Below, one piece after another: positions 21,670 through 34,223 of a stretch of DNA of 64,000 bases. Location: NCBI GenBank assembly GCA_036785325.1, contig JAXIVH010000042.1, positions 910,200-974,199 of the forward strand, written 5' to 3'. The notes beneath the pieces were generated by a model that was not told the origin of the DNA, searched no databases, and saw only the letters and a list, made by a program, of their open reading frames with translations. The translations under genes were made by a program, and so were the position numbers. Position 1 is the stretch's first letter, and every line of letters starts with the position of its first letter. Origin of the DNA: Urophycis tenuis. Taxonomy: Eukaryota > Chordata > Actinopteri > Gadiformes > Phycidae.

Positions 21670-24462
21670 TACTGCTATCTACTAATCTATTATCTAGATA
21701 CTAGTATCTACTAATCTATTATCTAGATACTACTCTGTAGTAATGTACTATTTAGATACTACTCTGTAGTAATGTACTATCTAGATGCTACTCTGTAGTA
21801 ATGTACTATCTAGATACTACTCTGTAGTAAAGTACTATCTAGATACTAATCTGTAGTAATGTACTATCCAGATACTACTCTGTAGTAATGTACTATCTAG
21901 ATACTACTCTGTAGTAAAGTACTATCTAGATACTAATCTGTAGTAATGTACTATCCAGATACTACTCTGTAGTAATGTACTATCCAGATACTACTCTGTA
22001 GTAATGTACTATCCAGATACTACTCTGTAGTAATGTACTATCTAGATACTACTCTGTAGTAAAGTACTATCTAGATACTACTCTGTAGTAATGTACTATC
22101 TAGATACTACTCTGTAGTAATGTACTATCCAGATACTACTCTGTAGTAATGTACTATCCAGATACTACTCTGTAGTAATGTACTATCCAGATACTACTCT
22201 GTAGTAATGTACTATCCAGATACTACTGTAGTAATGTACTATCTAGATACTATGTAGTAATGTACTATCCAGATACTACTCTGTAGTAATGTACTATCTA
22301 GATACTACTCTGTAGTAATGTACTATCTAGATACTACTCTGTAGTAATGTACTATCCAGATACTACTCTGTAGTAATGTACTATCCAGATACTACTCTGT
22401 AGTAATGTACTATCCAGATACTACTCTGTAGTAATGTACTATCCAGATACTACTCTGTAGTAATGTACTATCCAGATACTACTCTGTAGTAATGTACTAT
22501 CTAGATACTATGTAGTAATGTACTATCCAGATACTACTCTGTAGTAATGTACTATCCAGATACTACTCTGTAGTAATGTACTATCCAGATACTACTCTGT
22601 AGTAATGTACTATCCAGATACTACTCTGTAGTAATGTACTATCTAGATACTACTCTGTAGTAAAGTACTATCTAGATACTAATCTGTAGTAATGTACTAT
22701 CCAGATACTACTCTGTAGTAATGTACTATCCAGATACTACTCTGTAGTAATGTACTATCCAGATACTACTCTGTAGTAATGTACTATCCAGATACTACTC
22801 TGTAGTAAAGTACTATCCAGATACTACTCTGTAGTAATGTACTATCCAGATACTACTCTGTAGTAATGTACTATCCAGATACTACTCTGTAGTAATGTAC
22901 TATCCAGATACTACTCTGTAGTAATGTACTATCCAGATACTACTGTAGTAATGTACTATCTAGATACTATGTAGTAATGTACTATCCAGATACTACTCTG
23001 TAGTAATGTACTATCTAGATACTACTCTGTAGTAATGTACTATCCAGATACTACTCTGTGGTAATGTACTATCCAGATACTACTCTGTAGTAATGTACTA
23101 TCCAGATACTACTCTGTAGTAATGTACTATCCAGATACTACTCTGTAGTAATGTACTATCCAGATACTACTCTGTAGTAATGTACTATCTAGATACTACT
23201 CTGTAGTAATGTACTATCCAGATACTACTCTGTAGTAAAGTACTATCCAGATACTACTCTGTAGTAATGTACTATCTAGATACTACTCTGTAGTAATGTA
23301 CTATCTAGATACTACTCTGTAGTAATGTACTATCCAGATACTACTCTGTAGTAATGTACTATCCAGATACTACTCTGTAGTAATGTACTATCCAGATACT
23401 ACTCTGTAGTAAAGTACTATCCAGATACTACTCTGTAGTAATGTACTATCCAGATACTACTCTGTAGTAATGTACTATCCAGATACTACTCTGTAGTAAT
23501 GTACTATCCAGATACTACTCTGTAGTAATGTACTATCCAGATACTACTCTGTAGTAATGTACTATCTAGATACTACTCTGTAGTAATGTACTATCCAGAT
23601 ACTACTCTGTAGTAAAGTACTATCCAGATACTACTCTGTAGTAATGTACTATCCAGATACTACTCTGTAGTAATGTACTATCCAGATACTACTCTGTAGT
23701 AATGTACTATCCAGATACTACTCTGTAGTAATGTACTATCCAGATACTACTCTGTAGTAATGTACTATCTAGATACTACTCTGTAGTAATGTACTATCCA
23801 GATACTACTCTGTAGTAAAGTAATATCCAGATACTACTCTGTAGTAATGTACTATCCAGATACTACTCTGTAGTAATGTACTATCTAGATACTACTCTGT
23901 AGTAATGTACTATCCAGATACTACTCTGTAGTAAAGTAATATCCAGATACTACTCTGTAGTAATGTACTATCTAGATACTACTCTGTAGTAATGTACTAT
24001 CTAGATACTACTCTGTAGTAATGTACTATCCAGATACTACTCTGTAGTAATGTACTATCCAGATACTACTCTGTAGTAATGTACTATCCAGATACTACTC
24101 TGTAGTAATGTACTATCCAGATACTACTCTGTAGTAATGTACTATCCAGATACTACTCTGTAGTAATGTACTATCTAGATACTACTCTGTAGTAATGTAC
24201 TATCCAGATACTACTCTGTAGTAAAGTAATATCCAGATACTACTCTGTAGTAATGTACTATCCAGATACTACTCTGTAGTAATGTACTATCTAGATACTA
24301 CTCTGTAGTAATGTACTATCCAGATACTACTCTGTAGTAAAGTAATATCCAGATACTACTCTGTAGTAATGTACTATCCAGATACTACTCTGTAGTAATG
24401 TACTATCCAGATACTACTCTGTAGTAAAGTAATATCTAGATACTACTCTGTAGTAATGTACT
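21670..24462. repeat. 29-bp minisatellite (CTCTGTAGTAATGTACTATC)
   Basis: About 96 copies of a 29-bp unit containing CTCTGTAGTAATGTACTATC followed by CAGATACTA. Variants are CTAGATA, GTAAAGTA and, late in the array, GTAATATCC. Recurring variant combinations in the second half (for example AAAGTAATATCC about every 120-290 bp after 23800) suggest block duplications. It is intergenic, ending about 240 bp upstream of the TATA box of the next gene. Confidence 0.95.
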
Positions 24463-24528
24463 CTGGACCCTCCCACTCCCCAGCCAGCTGCTGGTTCCTG
24501 ACACACAGCACAGTCAGAGTGGACACAA

Positions 24529-24580
24529 CTGGTACACAACTGGTACACAACTGGTACACAACTGGTACACAACTGGTACT
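24529..24580. repeat. 12-bp tandem repeat ACAACTGGTACA
   Basis: About five copies of CAACTGGTACA(C) in the upstream region of the lipocalin-like gene. Confidence 0.9.
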
Positions 24581-24703
24581 GAGTTGGAGAGAGTCCTCCT
24601 GACTGGGAGGGCTCCGACTGACACGTTGGGACTTTAAACATGACCTTCACGTACCCTGGTGGGATGGATATGGATCAATATTGGCTGAAGACCAGTGTGG
24701 CAC

Positions 24704-24709
24704 TATAAA
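24704..24709 (+). promoter_or_regulatory. TATA box of lipocalin-like gene
   Basis: TATAAA within GGCACTATAAAGCAGCAGG lies 54 bases before the ATG at 24763. This implies a transcription start near 24735-24740 and a very short 5' UTR, typical of highly expressed secreted-protein genes. Confidence 0.8.
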
Positions 24710-24762
24710 GCAGCAGGAGCAGGCAGGGAGCAGCAGTCTGCAGTGTCCAGTGAGGAGTACTG

Positions 24763-26463
24763 ATGTCTGCTGTGTGCTGCGCTGTTCTGTTGGTGCTGCT
24801 GGGGCTGGCCTCCACCAGCCCACCCCCCCACTGTGATGATGTCATCAAACCTGTCCGCCTGGACCAGCTGGACAAGGTCAGCCTGGATCACATTCTACAT
24901 GCAAGGTCATATTGTGTATGTGATGCCACGTTCTACATGTGATCTGTGTGGTGATATTGTATGTGATATCAGGTGTTGGGCTCCTGGGTTCTGGTGGGCT
25001 CCGTGTCGGATGAGAAGGCAGGACTCTTGCCCAACTTGTCCAGCTCCTTCATGGAGTTGTCCCTGTCAGAGGACAACAGCTCCTTCATCTACACAGAGAG
25101 GAACAAGTTCAGGTGACCTCTGGAGGGTGTGGTCAGATCAGGTGACCTCTGGAGGGTGTGGTCTGCATGTGGTTGGTCAGGTGGAGCTGGATGTTGTAGT
25201 TTTCTGACGTGGTGTATTTGTGTCCAGGGATGAGTCATGTGTCTGGTATTACATTGCTGGCAACATTACAGAGAGCTCCAACCTCACGGTGACCCTCCAC
25301 AATGTGGGTAAGTTCCCACTCACCTAGCAGTAATAAATCAATAAGGTGTCAATAACGAATCAATAAGGAGTCACTACTAACCCCAACAAAGCAGCAGTAG
25401 AAGAAAGAAGCTAACCCGAACCCTAGCTTACTATATAGGGTGCATTTTTCGGAACAAGTTATGTGGCTGCGATTTAGGCCTGACAGCACGCTAACATGAT
25501 ATCATGCTAACATCCTAGCAGGAACATTATAGCATGTTGTATAGCATTATAGGTCATTACCTTTGTGCTACAAGATAATGCAGGCTAGCAGGTTCCTATT
25601 TTCCAGCAAGCTAGCTGGCTAACATGCTAACATGGTGCTCTGTGTACCAGTGCGTGAAGAGGGAGGGGTGGTGACCTCCAGTAGAGGCTCCTTCGGCCTC
25701 ATCTCTCTGTACCAGAGCTGGGGAGCAGCACCTCATCCTGAGGACCACATCACCTCCTACTACAGCGGAGTGTTTGACCCCTCACAGCCCGGCTCTGCCC
25801 AAGTCCAGTTCACTCTCCTCTACAGTACTGCTCTGATACTTCTACACACTGCTCCAATACATAACATAGATGTGTCATTTATTTACTAATGACATTGTGT
25901 GTGTGTGTGTGTGTGCGTGTGCGTGTGCGTGTGTCTCTCTCTCTCTCTCTCTCTCCCAGGAAGAGAGGGGAAACATCAGGACCTTGAGAGTCTGAAAGAT
26001 GTTCCCTTGACCACCAAACTACACGCTGAGTGTCTCCAGATGCCAGAACTCACTGGACAATTCACCTATGATGGAGTCTCAGGTGAGTCCTACAATTGTT
26101 AGTCCTACTGTAGTGCCAGTTTAGCTCTATAGTAGTTAGTCCTACCGTAGAGCCATGTGAGACCTACAGTAGAGTTAGTCCTACAGTAGAGTTAGTCCTA
26201 CAGCAGTGCCAGGTGAGACCTACAGTAGAGTTAGTCCTACAGCAGTGCCAGGTGAGACCTACAGTAGAGTTAGTCCTACAGTAGTGCCAGGTGAGACCTA
26301 CAGTAGAGTTAGTCCTACAGTAGTGCCAGGTGAGACCTACAGTAGAGTTAGTCCTACAGTCCTGAAGACATGGTTCAGTTTCTTACCGTGGATGTGTCCT
26401 CCTGCAGGGCCCTGTCCCAAGAAGGTGTTGGCCGTGAAAGCAGAGGAAGAAACAGAAGATTGA
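24763..26463 (+). CDS. secreted lipocalin-like glycoprotein (PSTBP/orosomucoid-like), 6 exons
   Basis: Exons 24763-24876, 24973-25112, 25228-25307, 25651-25824, 25960-26082, 26408-26463; all phases agree and give 228 residues with a TGA stop. Residues 1-19 are a signal peptide (hydrophobic VLLVLLGLA core). GSWVLVGS at 41-48 is the lipocalin GxW motif at the start of strand A. Four N-glycosylation sequons are visible (N59, N73, N97, N103), with cysteines at 24, 89, 194 and 213 that could form two disulfides. The exon layout, length and motifs fit the fish saxitoxin/tetrodotoxin-binding-protein-like and alpha-1-acid-glycoprotein-like lipocalins, plasma carriers of small hydrophobic ligands. I cannot tell which subfamily, and the ligand is unknown. 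Apolipoprotein M-like is the main alternative. The gene sits between pogz and psmb4, where human has no such gene to my knowledge. Confidence 0.82.
25113..25170. repeat. two-copy duplication of a lipocalin 5' splice site
   Basis: TTCAG/GTGACCTCTGGAGGG at the exon end (25112) is repeated once 28 bp later as ATCAG/GTGACCTCTGGAGGG. It is a small version of the donor-copying arrays seen elsewhere in this window. Confidence 0.85.
25890..25958. repeat. (GT)n-(CT)n microsatellite
   Basis: GT then CT dinucleotides form the polypyrimidine tract directly upstream of the acceptor at 25959 of the lipocalin-like gene. Confidence 0.95.
26083..26362. repeat. ~40-bp minisatellite beginning at a lipocalin 5' splice site
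   Basis: The donor is TCTCAG/GTGAGTCCTACA. Downstream, about six units of GTGAGACCTACAGTAGAGTT followed by AGTCCTACAGCAGTGCCAG carry CCAG/GTGAGACC, a strong donor-like site. Early units are diverged and later ones are uniform. Confidence 0.88.
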
Positions 26464-26489
26464 AGAGAAATCTGCTCTCTGCTCTGGGA

Positions 26490-26495
26490 AATAAA
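26490..26495 (+). terminator. lipocalin-like gene polyadenylation signal AATAAA
   Basis: AATAAA lies 27 bases after the stop codon, giving a very short 3' UTR. Confidence 0.85.
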
Positions 26496-26706
26496 AAGTC
26501 AAACTAACAAAGGTTTTCTCTCGTCTTCATCCCAGAACAGATGCTGTGTGTTGTGTAGAGATGGAGGACAGCTCCAGGGTACAAAGCTCTTATGACATGT
26601 CCATGAGAGGGCTCTTTATGGACGGTGTGGTGTACATTAATGGAAGGGTCTTGACTAGAAGACAGAGCCAGAAGGAACTCCTCTTGAGTGGGAGCCATGT
26701 CCCTGG

Positions 26707-26955
26707 GAGGTCCTAGCTCAGTGGGTAGAGCGGGTGGACAGAGCGGGTCGTCCACTAACCGTAGGGTTGGGTTAAGGTTAGGGTTAGAGGTTAGAGGGGT
26801 GCCAGTAGCTCAGTGGGTAGAGCGGGTCGTCCACTAACCGTAGGGTCGGCGGTTCGATCCCCTTGATCCCCCTCCTCCAACTGTCCACATGTCAAACCCC
26901 ACAAATGGACTGATTGTAATTCACTTTGGACAAAAGCGTCTGCTAAATGCCCCTT
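26707..26955 (+). mobile_element. tRNA-derived SINE, truncated head plus second copy
   Basis: A partial tRNA-like head (TAGCTCAGTGGGTAGAGCGGG) at 26711-26760 is followed by GGTTAGGGTTAG and a second, fuller copy from about 26802. The second copy has an A box, a B box (GGTTCGATCCC) and a 3' tail containing CACTTTGGACAAAAGCGTCTGCTAAATGCC, the LINE-like tail common in fish SINEs. It belongs to the same general family as the copies at 55-559. Confidence 0.85.
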
Positions 26956-27034
26956 CACCCCACATTCCTTACTCCTGTCCAAACTGTTCCTGGGGGGGCA
27001 GGCCCAAGGTGAAAATACTACAAACACAAATGCA

Positions 27035-27120
27035 AATGGATGCAGACAGACAGAAGTACTTTAATGATCCCAGAGGGAAATTGCTGTTCAAAAGAAACCA
27101 TGCATACAACAATTCAAACA
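27035..27120 (-). mobile_element. LINE/SINE 3'-tail fragment
   Basis: CAGACAGAAGTACTTTAATGATCCCAGAGGGAAATTGCTG resembles the widely dispersed teleost tail with consensus near ACTTTATTGATCCC...GGGAAATT. It is a short fragment with no coding content. Confidence 0.6.
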
Positions 27121-27854
27121 AATCCAACACTGGAAAAGTAGAAGTACGTAAAGCCTTCATAGCTTCTGCTCCAGGGTGCCCATGGTTTCTGGTTGGTTCA
27201 CTTAGTTGTCAGTTTGTAGACCTATGTTTTATATGAAGATTATTATGTGAGGTAAGTATATATATATACAGTATATTATATAGTGTCTATATATGTGCGT
27301 ATATACAGTATATATATATTGGAGGCAGAGACTTTCTGTTCAATAGTTTGGTGAGACATGTCCAGGTCTGAACGGAGAGACATTGAACTCAATGTTTAAT
27401 GTTTAAACCAGGTCAATATGATCCGGAGAAAACAGTGTTGTCAGCTTACTTTCAAGGCAAAGAGCTTCATGTGTGCTAGAAGTGGAGGGTTCAGCTGAGG
27501 AGTGAAGAGTACTGAAACACCACAGCACCCTCCTCTGGAGACACTAGGTGTAACATGTAAATGATAACATGTAATATACTGTAATAAGGTCATCTAATAG
27601 TTGTAATCTTGTAATAACACGGTCCATTATCACCTAATGTATTGAGCAGCAGTTGGGCTCCCAGGGGTGACAGTAGGCCCGATAGCTCATTTATTTGAAG
27701 TGAATTGAAAACCAAATGGTTTAATATAGTGTAATAGTATAATACAGAGTTAGCTGCTGTTCATTTTAATCGTTTTGATTATTAATCAAGTTATTACACA
27801 AATAATACAAGCATTTAACCATAATTAAAAATGTAAGTGAATTTCCATAGTACT
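27121..27854. other. intergenic, no gene seen
   Basis: AT-rich sequence with short TATATA runs (27257-27320) lies between the SINE/LINE scraps and the psmb4 promoter. No open frame with recognisable content. Confidence 0.5.
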
Positions 27855-27859
27855 GGGCT

Positions 27860-27939
27860 CCGGAAGCGGAAGCTGGAGCAGAAGTAGTAGCGTTATGTGT
27901 GGGAGTATCCCACACATAAAGCAGTGTCGTCACTTCCGC
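27860..27939 (+). promoter_or_regulatory. psmb4 proximal promoter: ETS-type sites and a perfect palindrome
   Basis: There is no TATA box. CCGGAAG (27860-27866), GCGGAAGC (27866-27873) and CACTTCCGC (27931-27939) are ETS/GABP-like sites, as usual for housekeeping and proteasome genes. Between them lies a perfect inverted repeat at 27893-27919. The ATG follows at 27962. Confidence 0.6.
27893..27919. repeat. perfect 12-bp inverted repeat with 3-bp loop
   Basis: TTATGTGTGGGA, loop GTA, TCCCACACATAA. It lies 42 bases upstream of the psmb4 ATG, within the likely transcription start region. It could form a hairpin in DNA or in the 5' UTR, or bind a dimeric factor. Confidence 0.9.
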
Positions 27940-27961
27940 TATCAATACCGACCAATTCAAC

Positions 27962-30900
27962 ATGGAGGCTAGCGGCTTGAAGCTCAATTTGTGGGAGAAT
28001 GGACCGAAACCAGGACAGTTGTACTCCTTCCCGGGACACAGGGAGGACGCTTCGTGCGGCCCAGTCAGACACACCCTGTAAGGACTCGTCTCCGTCCTGT
28101 TGGACTTTTACTGAGCAGCTTTCGCTTTGTCTTCGCCTTGTGTGCTGCATCATCATGGAGGCTAGCGAGGCTAAACTAGCGCTCCTAATCCAGCGTGTCG
28201 ATGTACTGCTAAACTACTATCAACGAGTAGAACAGAACCATGATGTACATCCTCTGGGTCGTAGAATATGTTCTGAATCATCGCTTTGTGACGACGCTCT
28301 GGGGATGTCCAGCTCGTCATTTGGAGCCCTAGCTAGCCAAGCCTCCGCTCGGTGCGCCCTGCTATGTTTCTTCTGCGTGGACAGAGGTTTTGAACCATTC
28401 TGTATTCTCTCCCAGGAACCCCATGGTGACGGGAACCTCCGTCCTGGGGGTGAAGTTCACGGGGGGAGTGGTGATCGCGGCGGACATGCTGGGCTCCTAC
28501 GGCTCTCTGGCCCGCTTCAGGAACATCTCCCGTCTGATGAAGGTGAGGACTTCTCCCACAGGGTTGGTGAATGCCAGCATTTGGTGGTCCCTCTTTTTAA
28601 GAAGGGGGACCGGAGAGTGTGTTCCAACTATAGGGGGATCACACTCCTCATCCTCCCCGGTAAGGTCTATTCAGGGGTGCTGGAGAGGAGGGTCCGTCGG
28701 ATAGTCGAACCTAGGATTCAGGAGGAGCAATGTGGTTTTCGTCCGGGCCGTGGAACAGTGGACCAGCTCTACACCCTCTGCAGGATCCTTGAGGGTGCAT
28801 GGGAGTTTGCCCAACCAGTCCACATGTGCTTTGTGGACTTGGAGAAGGCATTCGACCGTGTCCCTCAGGGAGTCCTGTGGGGGGTTCTCCGAGAGTATGG
28901 GGTATCGGACCCCCTAATACGGGCTGTCCGTTCCCTGTATGACCGGTGTCAGAGCTTGGTCCGCATTGCCGGCAATAAGTCAGACTTATTTCCGGTGAGG
29001 GTTGGACTCCGCCAGGGCTGTCCTTTGTCACCGATCCTGTTCATAATTTTTATGGACAGGATTTCTAGGCACAGCCAGGGTGTTGAGGGGGTCCGGTTTG
29101 GTGACCTCAGGATTGAGTGTCTGCTTTTTGCGGATGATTTGGTCCTGTTGGCTTCATCAGACCGTGACCTCCAACTCTCGTTGGACCGGTTCGAATGCGA
29201 ATTGGCCGGGATGAGAATCAGCACCTCCAAATCCAAGTCCATGGTCCTCAACCGGAAAAGGGTGGAGTGCACTCTCCGGGTCGGGGAGGAGATCCTGCCC
29301 CAAGTGGAGGAGTTCAAGTACCTCAGGGTCTTGTTCACGAGTGAGGGGAGGATGGAGCGGGAGATCGACAGGCGGATCGGTGCGGCGTCTGCAGTAATGC
29401 GGACCCTGCACGGATCCGTCGTGACGAAGAGAGAGCTGAGCCGAAAGGCAAAGCTCTCGATTTACCAGTCGATCTACGTTCCTGCCCTCACCTATGGTCA
29501 TGAACTTTGGGTAATGACCAAAAGAACGAGATCGGTACAAGCGGCCGAAATTAGCTTCCTCCGCAGGGTGGCTGGGCTCTCCCTTAGAGATAGGGTGAGA
29601 AGCTCGGTCATCCGGGAGGAGCTCGGAGTAGACCCGCTGCCCCTCCGCATCGAGAGGAGCCAGTTGCGGTGGCTCGGGCATCTAGTGAGGATGCCCCCTG
29701 GACGCCTCCCTGATGAGGTGTTCAGGGCACGTCCCACTGGTAGGAGACCCCGGGGAAGACCCAGGACACGCTGGAGGGACTATGTCTCTCGGCTGGCCTG
29801 GGAACGCCTCGGGATCCCCCAAGAAGAGCTGGACGAAGTGGCTGGGGAGAGGGAAGTCTGGGCTTCTCTCCTCAGGCTGCTGTCCCCGCGACCAGAGATG
29901 GATGGATGGATAATAGTTTATATCATTGTATACTAGGCCATCGTTGAGACCGATTGTTTTACTCTTCAAATAACTCATGCAAATACAATAAAACCCTAAT
30001 AATTATATGTTAGTAACTATTGTGAATATAAATTGCCTACATACACACAAAGGCTACGTTCTTTCGTTTATATAAAACCTGTGGCGTCATCTATGATTAT
30101 GTGTACGCCATTGGTTTCCGCATGTGACCATGAACTATGCAACACTTTCGCTTCATTTCATCAATGGTGCGCACTTGTCTGTTATGATGGCTGTGGCAGC
30201 AGTAAAGAAAATGTTCGCAGTCACCGTTCAAAGTTATAGGGGTTCAGGCACCGTAACAATACATTAAGAAATGCATTGAAATACTTCGACTCCGCTATAA
30301 CGTGGCACTAAGTTGTGGAAGACCTGTGCCCAGATCTTTACCCCTCCCTTCTCCCCTCCAGTCTTACAGTGACCGTGTCGACTGATGTCAAGGAGACCAC
30401 TAAACTTTAAAGGGTTTGAGACCCAGTCAGTGACGCAATTATATGCACATTTGTTTAAATTCATACCTAATCACACGATCAATTTTTTTTTTTTTACTTT
30501 GAATTTTGAAAATAATGGCCTACCTACCAACCCTTTTTTTGGGGGGGGGGGTGTTACTGCAAACAGAAATAGTTTTAAGGATGGCCCTATGATAGACTTA
30601 ATAGTTTATATAGTGGTATACTATAAGTAGACATAATAGTTGATGTAGTGGTATAGTATAAGAGACAGTTTATATAATGGTATACTACAGTAGACAAAAT
30701 CGTTGATGTAGTGGTATAGTATAAGAGACAGTTTATATAATGGTATACTACAGTAGACATAATAGCTTATGTTGTGGTATAGTATAAGAGACAGTTAATA
30801 TAATGGTATACTACAGTAGACATAAAAGTTGATATAGTGGTATAGTATAAGAGACAGTTTACATAATAGTTGATGTAGTGGTATAGTATAAGAGACAGTT

Positions 30901-31988
30901 TATATAATGGTATACTACAGTAGACATAATAGCTTATGTAGTGGTATAGTATAAGAGACAGTTTATATAATGGTATACTACAGTAGACATAATAGCTTAT
31001 GTTGTGGTATAGTATAAGAGACAGTTTATATAATGGTATACTACAGTAGACATAATAGCTTATGTTGTGGTATAGTATAAGAGACAGTTTATATAATGGT
31101 ATACTACAGTAGACATAATAGCTTATGTAGTGGTATAGTATAAGAGACAGTTTATATAATGGTATACTACAGTAGACATAATAGCTTATGTAGTGGTATA
31201 GTATAAGAGACAGTTTATATAATGGTATACTACAGTAGACATAATAGCTTATGTTGTGGTATAGTATAAGAGACAGTTTATATAATGGTATACTACAGTA
31301 GACATAATAGCTTATGTAGTGGTATAGTATAAGAGACAGTTTATATAATGGTATACTACAGTAGACATAATAGCTTATGTTGTGGTATAGTATAAGAGAC
31401 AGTTAATATAATGGTATACTACAGTAGACATAAAAGTTGATATAGTGGTATAGTATAAGAGACAGTTTACATAATAGTTGATGTAGTGGTATAGTATAAG
31501 AGACAGTTTATATAATGGTATACTACAGTAGACATAATAGCTTATGTAGTGGTGTAGTATAAGAGACAGTTTATATAATGGTATACTACAGTAGACATAA
31601 TAGTTGATGTAGTGGTATAGTATAAGAGACACAGTTTATATAATGATATAGTACAGTAGACATTATAGCTGATGTAGTGGTATAGTATAAGAGACACAGT
31701 TTATATAATGATATAGTACAGTAGACATTATAGCTGATGTAGTGGTATAGTATAAGAGACACAGTTTATTTAATGGTATACTAATGGCAGTACGGTATCA
31801 TTACAGCTAATGTGTTGTTGAGCTGATCCAGGATCTTTGTGTCCAGGTGAACGACAGCACTATCTTGGGAGCGTCAGGGGATTACGCAGACTACCAGTAC
31901 CTCAAACAGGTCCTGGACCAGATGGTGTAAGTCACCCACTGCCCTAACCAGCTTGTCAGTCGAACCCCGGCCGTGGGCTGAACCATCC

Positions 31989-32024
<36 letters not shown>

Positions 32025-34164
32025 AGGGTTGACGAGGAGTTGCTAGGCGACGGCCATAGCTACACCCCCAGGGCGCTCCACTCCTGGTTGACCCGTGTGA
32101 TGTACAACCGCCGCAGCAAGATGAACCCCCTCTGGAACACGGTGGTGATCGGGGGCTTCTCCAACGGAGACAGGTGCCATGGCAACACAGTCCTCCTCCT
32201 CCTCCTCCTCCCCCCTTCCCAGAGTGCTGTGGAATAACGGCCGCCCCTTCTCCAGTTTCCTAGGTTACGTGGACAAGCTGGGGGTGGCCTACGAAGCCCC
32301 TACGGTGGCCACGGGCTTTGGAGCCTACCTGGCCCAGGTGAGGAACGCAGAGTGGCGGCAGCTGGGGGGTGTGTCCGGGGGCGTGTCCTGACTGTGTGTG
32401 TGTGTGTGTGTGTGTGCAGCCCCTGATGAGGGAGTACCTGGAAAACAAGGTGGAGGTGACCAGGGAGGAGGCGCAGGCTCTGGTGGAGCGATGCCTCAAG
32501 GTTCTGTACTACCGTGACGCGCGGTCCTACAACCGGGTGAGTGAGGGTGAGGTAGCCCATGTTGGCGCTAACGTCTGAGGAGCTACATGACCTGTTGACC
32601 ACGAGGCCCGCCGTACACAAGTCATTTTGTCCCTTGTTTATATCGTCTGTAACTCCTGCTCTGCACTACCAGTCCCAGCATACACACACACACACACACT
32701 GTGGTAATATTGATGCTGTTGTGTGTGTGTTGCAGCATGAGATTGCCATAGTTACTGCTGACGGTGTGGAGATCATCGGACCACTATCCTCTGAGACAAA
32801 CTGGGACATCGCCCACATGGTCAGGTAGGACCCTCTCTCTCACATGGTCAGGTAGGACCTCTCACATGGTCAGGTAGGACCTCTCACATGGTCAGGTAGG
32901 ACCCTCTCTCTCACATGGTCAGGTAGGACCTCTCACATGGTCAGGTAGGACCTCTCACATGGTCAGGTAGGACCCTCTCACATGGTCAGGTAGGACCTCT
33001 CACATGGTCAGGTAGAACCCTCTCACATGGTCAGGTAGGACCCTCTCTCTCACATGGTCAGGTAGGACCTCTCACATGGTCAGGTAGGACCTCTCACATG
33101 GTCAGGTAGGACCCTCTCACATGGTCAGGTAGGACCTCTCACATGGTCAGGTAGGACCCTCTCACATGGTCAGGTAGGACCCTCTCTCTCACATGGTCAG
33201 GTAGGACCTCTCACATGGTCAGGTAGGACCCTCTCACATGGTCAGGTAGGACCTCTCACATGGTCAGGTAGGACCTCTCACATGGTCAGGTAGGACCTCT
33301 CACATGGTCAGGTAGGACCCTCTCACATGGTCAGGTAGGACCTCTCACATGGTCAGGTAGGACCTCTCACATGGTCAGGTAGGACCCTCTCACATGGTCA
33401 GGTAGGACCCTCTCACATGGTCAGGTAGGACCTCTCACATGGTCAGGTAGGACCCTCTCTCTCACATGGTCAGGTAGGACCCTCTCACATGGTCAGGTAG
33501 GACCTCTCACATGGTCAGGTAGGACCCTCTCACATGGTCAGGTAGGACCCTCTCACATGGTCAGGTAGGACCTCTCACATGGTCAGGTAGGACCCTCTCA
33601 CATGGTCAGGTAGGACCTCTCACATGGTCAGGTAGGACCCTCTCACATGGTCAGCTAGGACCCTCTCTCTCACATGGTCAGGTAGGACCCTCTCTCTCAC
33701 ATGGTCAGGTAGGACCCTCTCACATGGTCAGGTAGGACCTCTCACATGGTCAGGTAGGACCCTCTCACATGGTCAGGTAGGACCTCTCACATGGTCAGGT
33801 AGGACCCTCTCTCTCACATGGTCAGGTAGGACCCTCTCACATGGTCAGGTAGGACCTCTCACATGGTCAGGTAGGACCCTCTCACATGGTCAGGTAGGAC
33901 CTCTCACATGGTCAGGTAGGACCCTCTCTCTCACATGGTCAGGTAGGACCCTCTCACATGGTCAGGTAGGACCTCTCACATGGTCAGGTAGGACCCTCTC
34001 ACATGGTCAGGTAGGACCCTCTCACATGGTCAGGTAGGACCCTCTCACATGGTCAGGTAGGACCCTCTCTCTCACATGGTCAGGTAGGACCCTCTCACAT
34101 GGTCAGGTAGGACCCTCTCTCACAGACGCATTAGAATAAATGTTACTATATGGGTTGGTTGTCT

Positions 34165-34223
<59 letters not shown>

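Noticed and set aside
27999..29936. A 645-codon plus-strand frame starting inside psmb4 exon 1 and ending in the LINE
   Set aside because: It fuses psmb4 exon and intron sequence in the wrong frame to the Rex3-like reverse transcriptase; only the part from about 28560 is meaningful.
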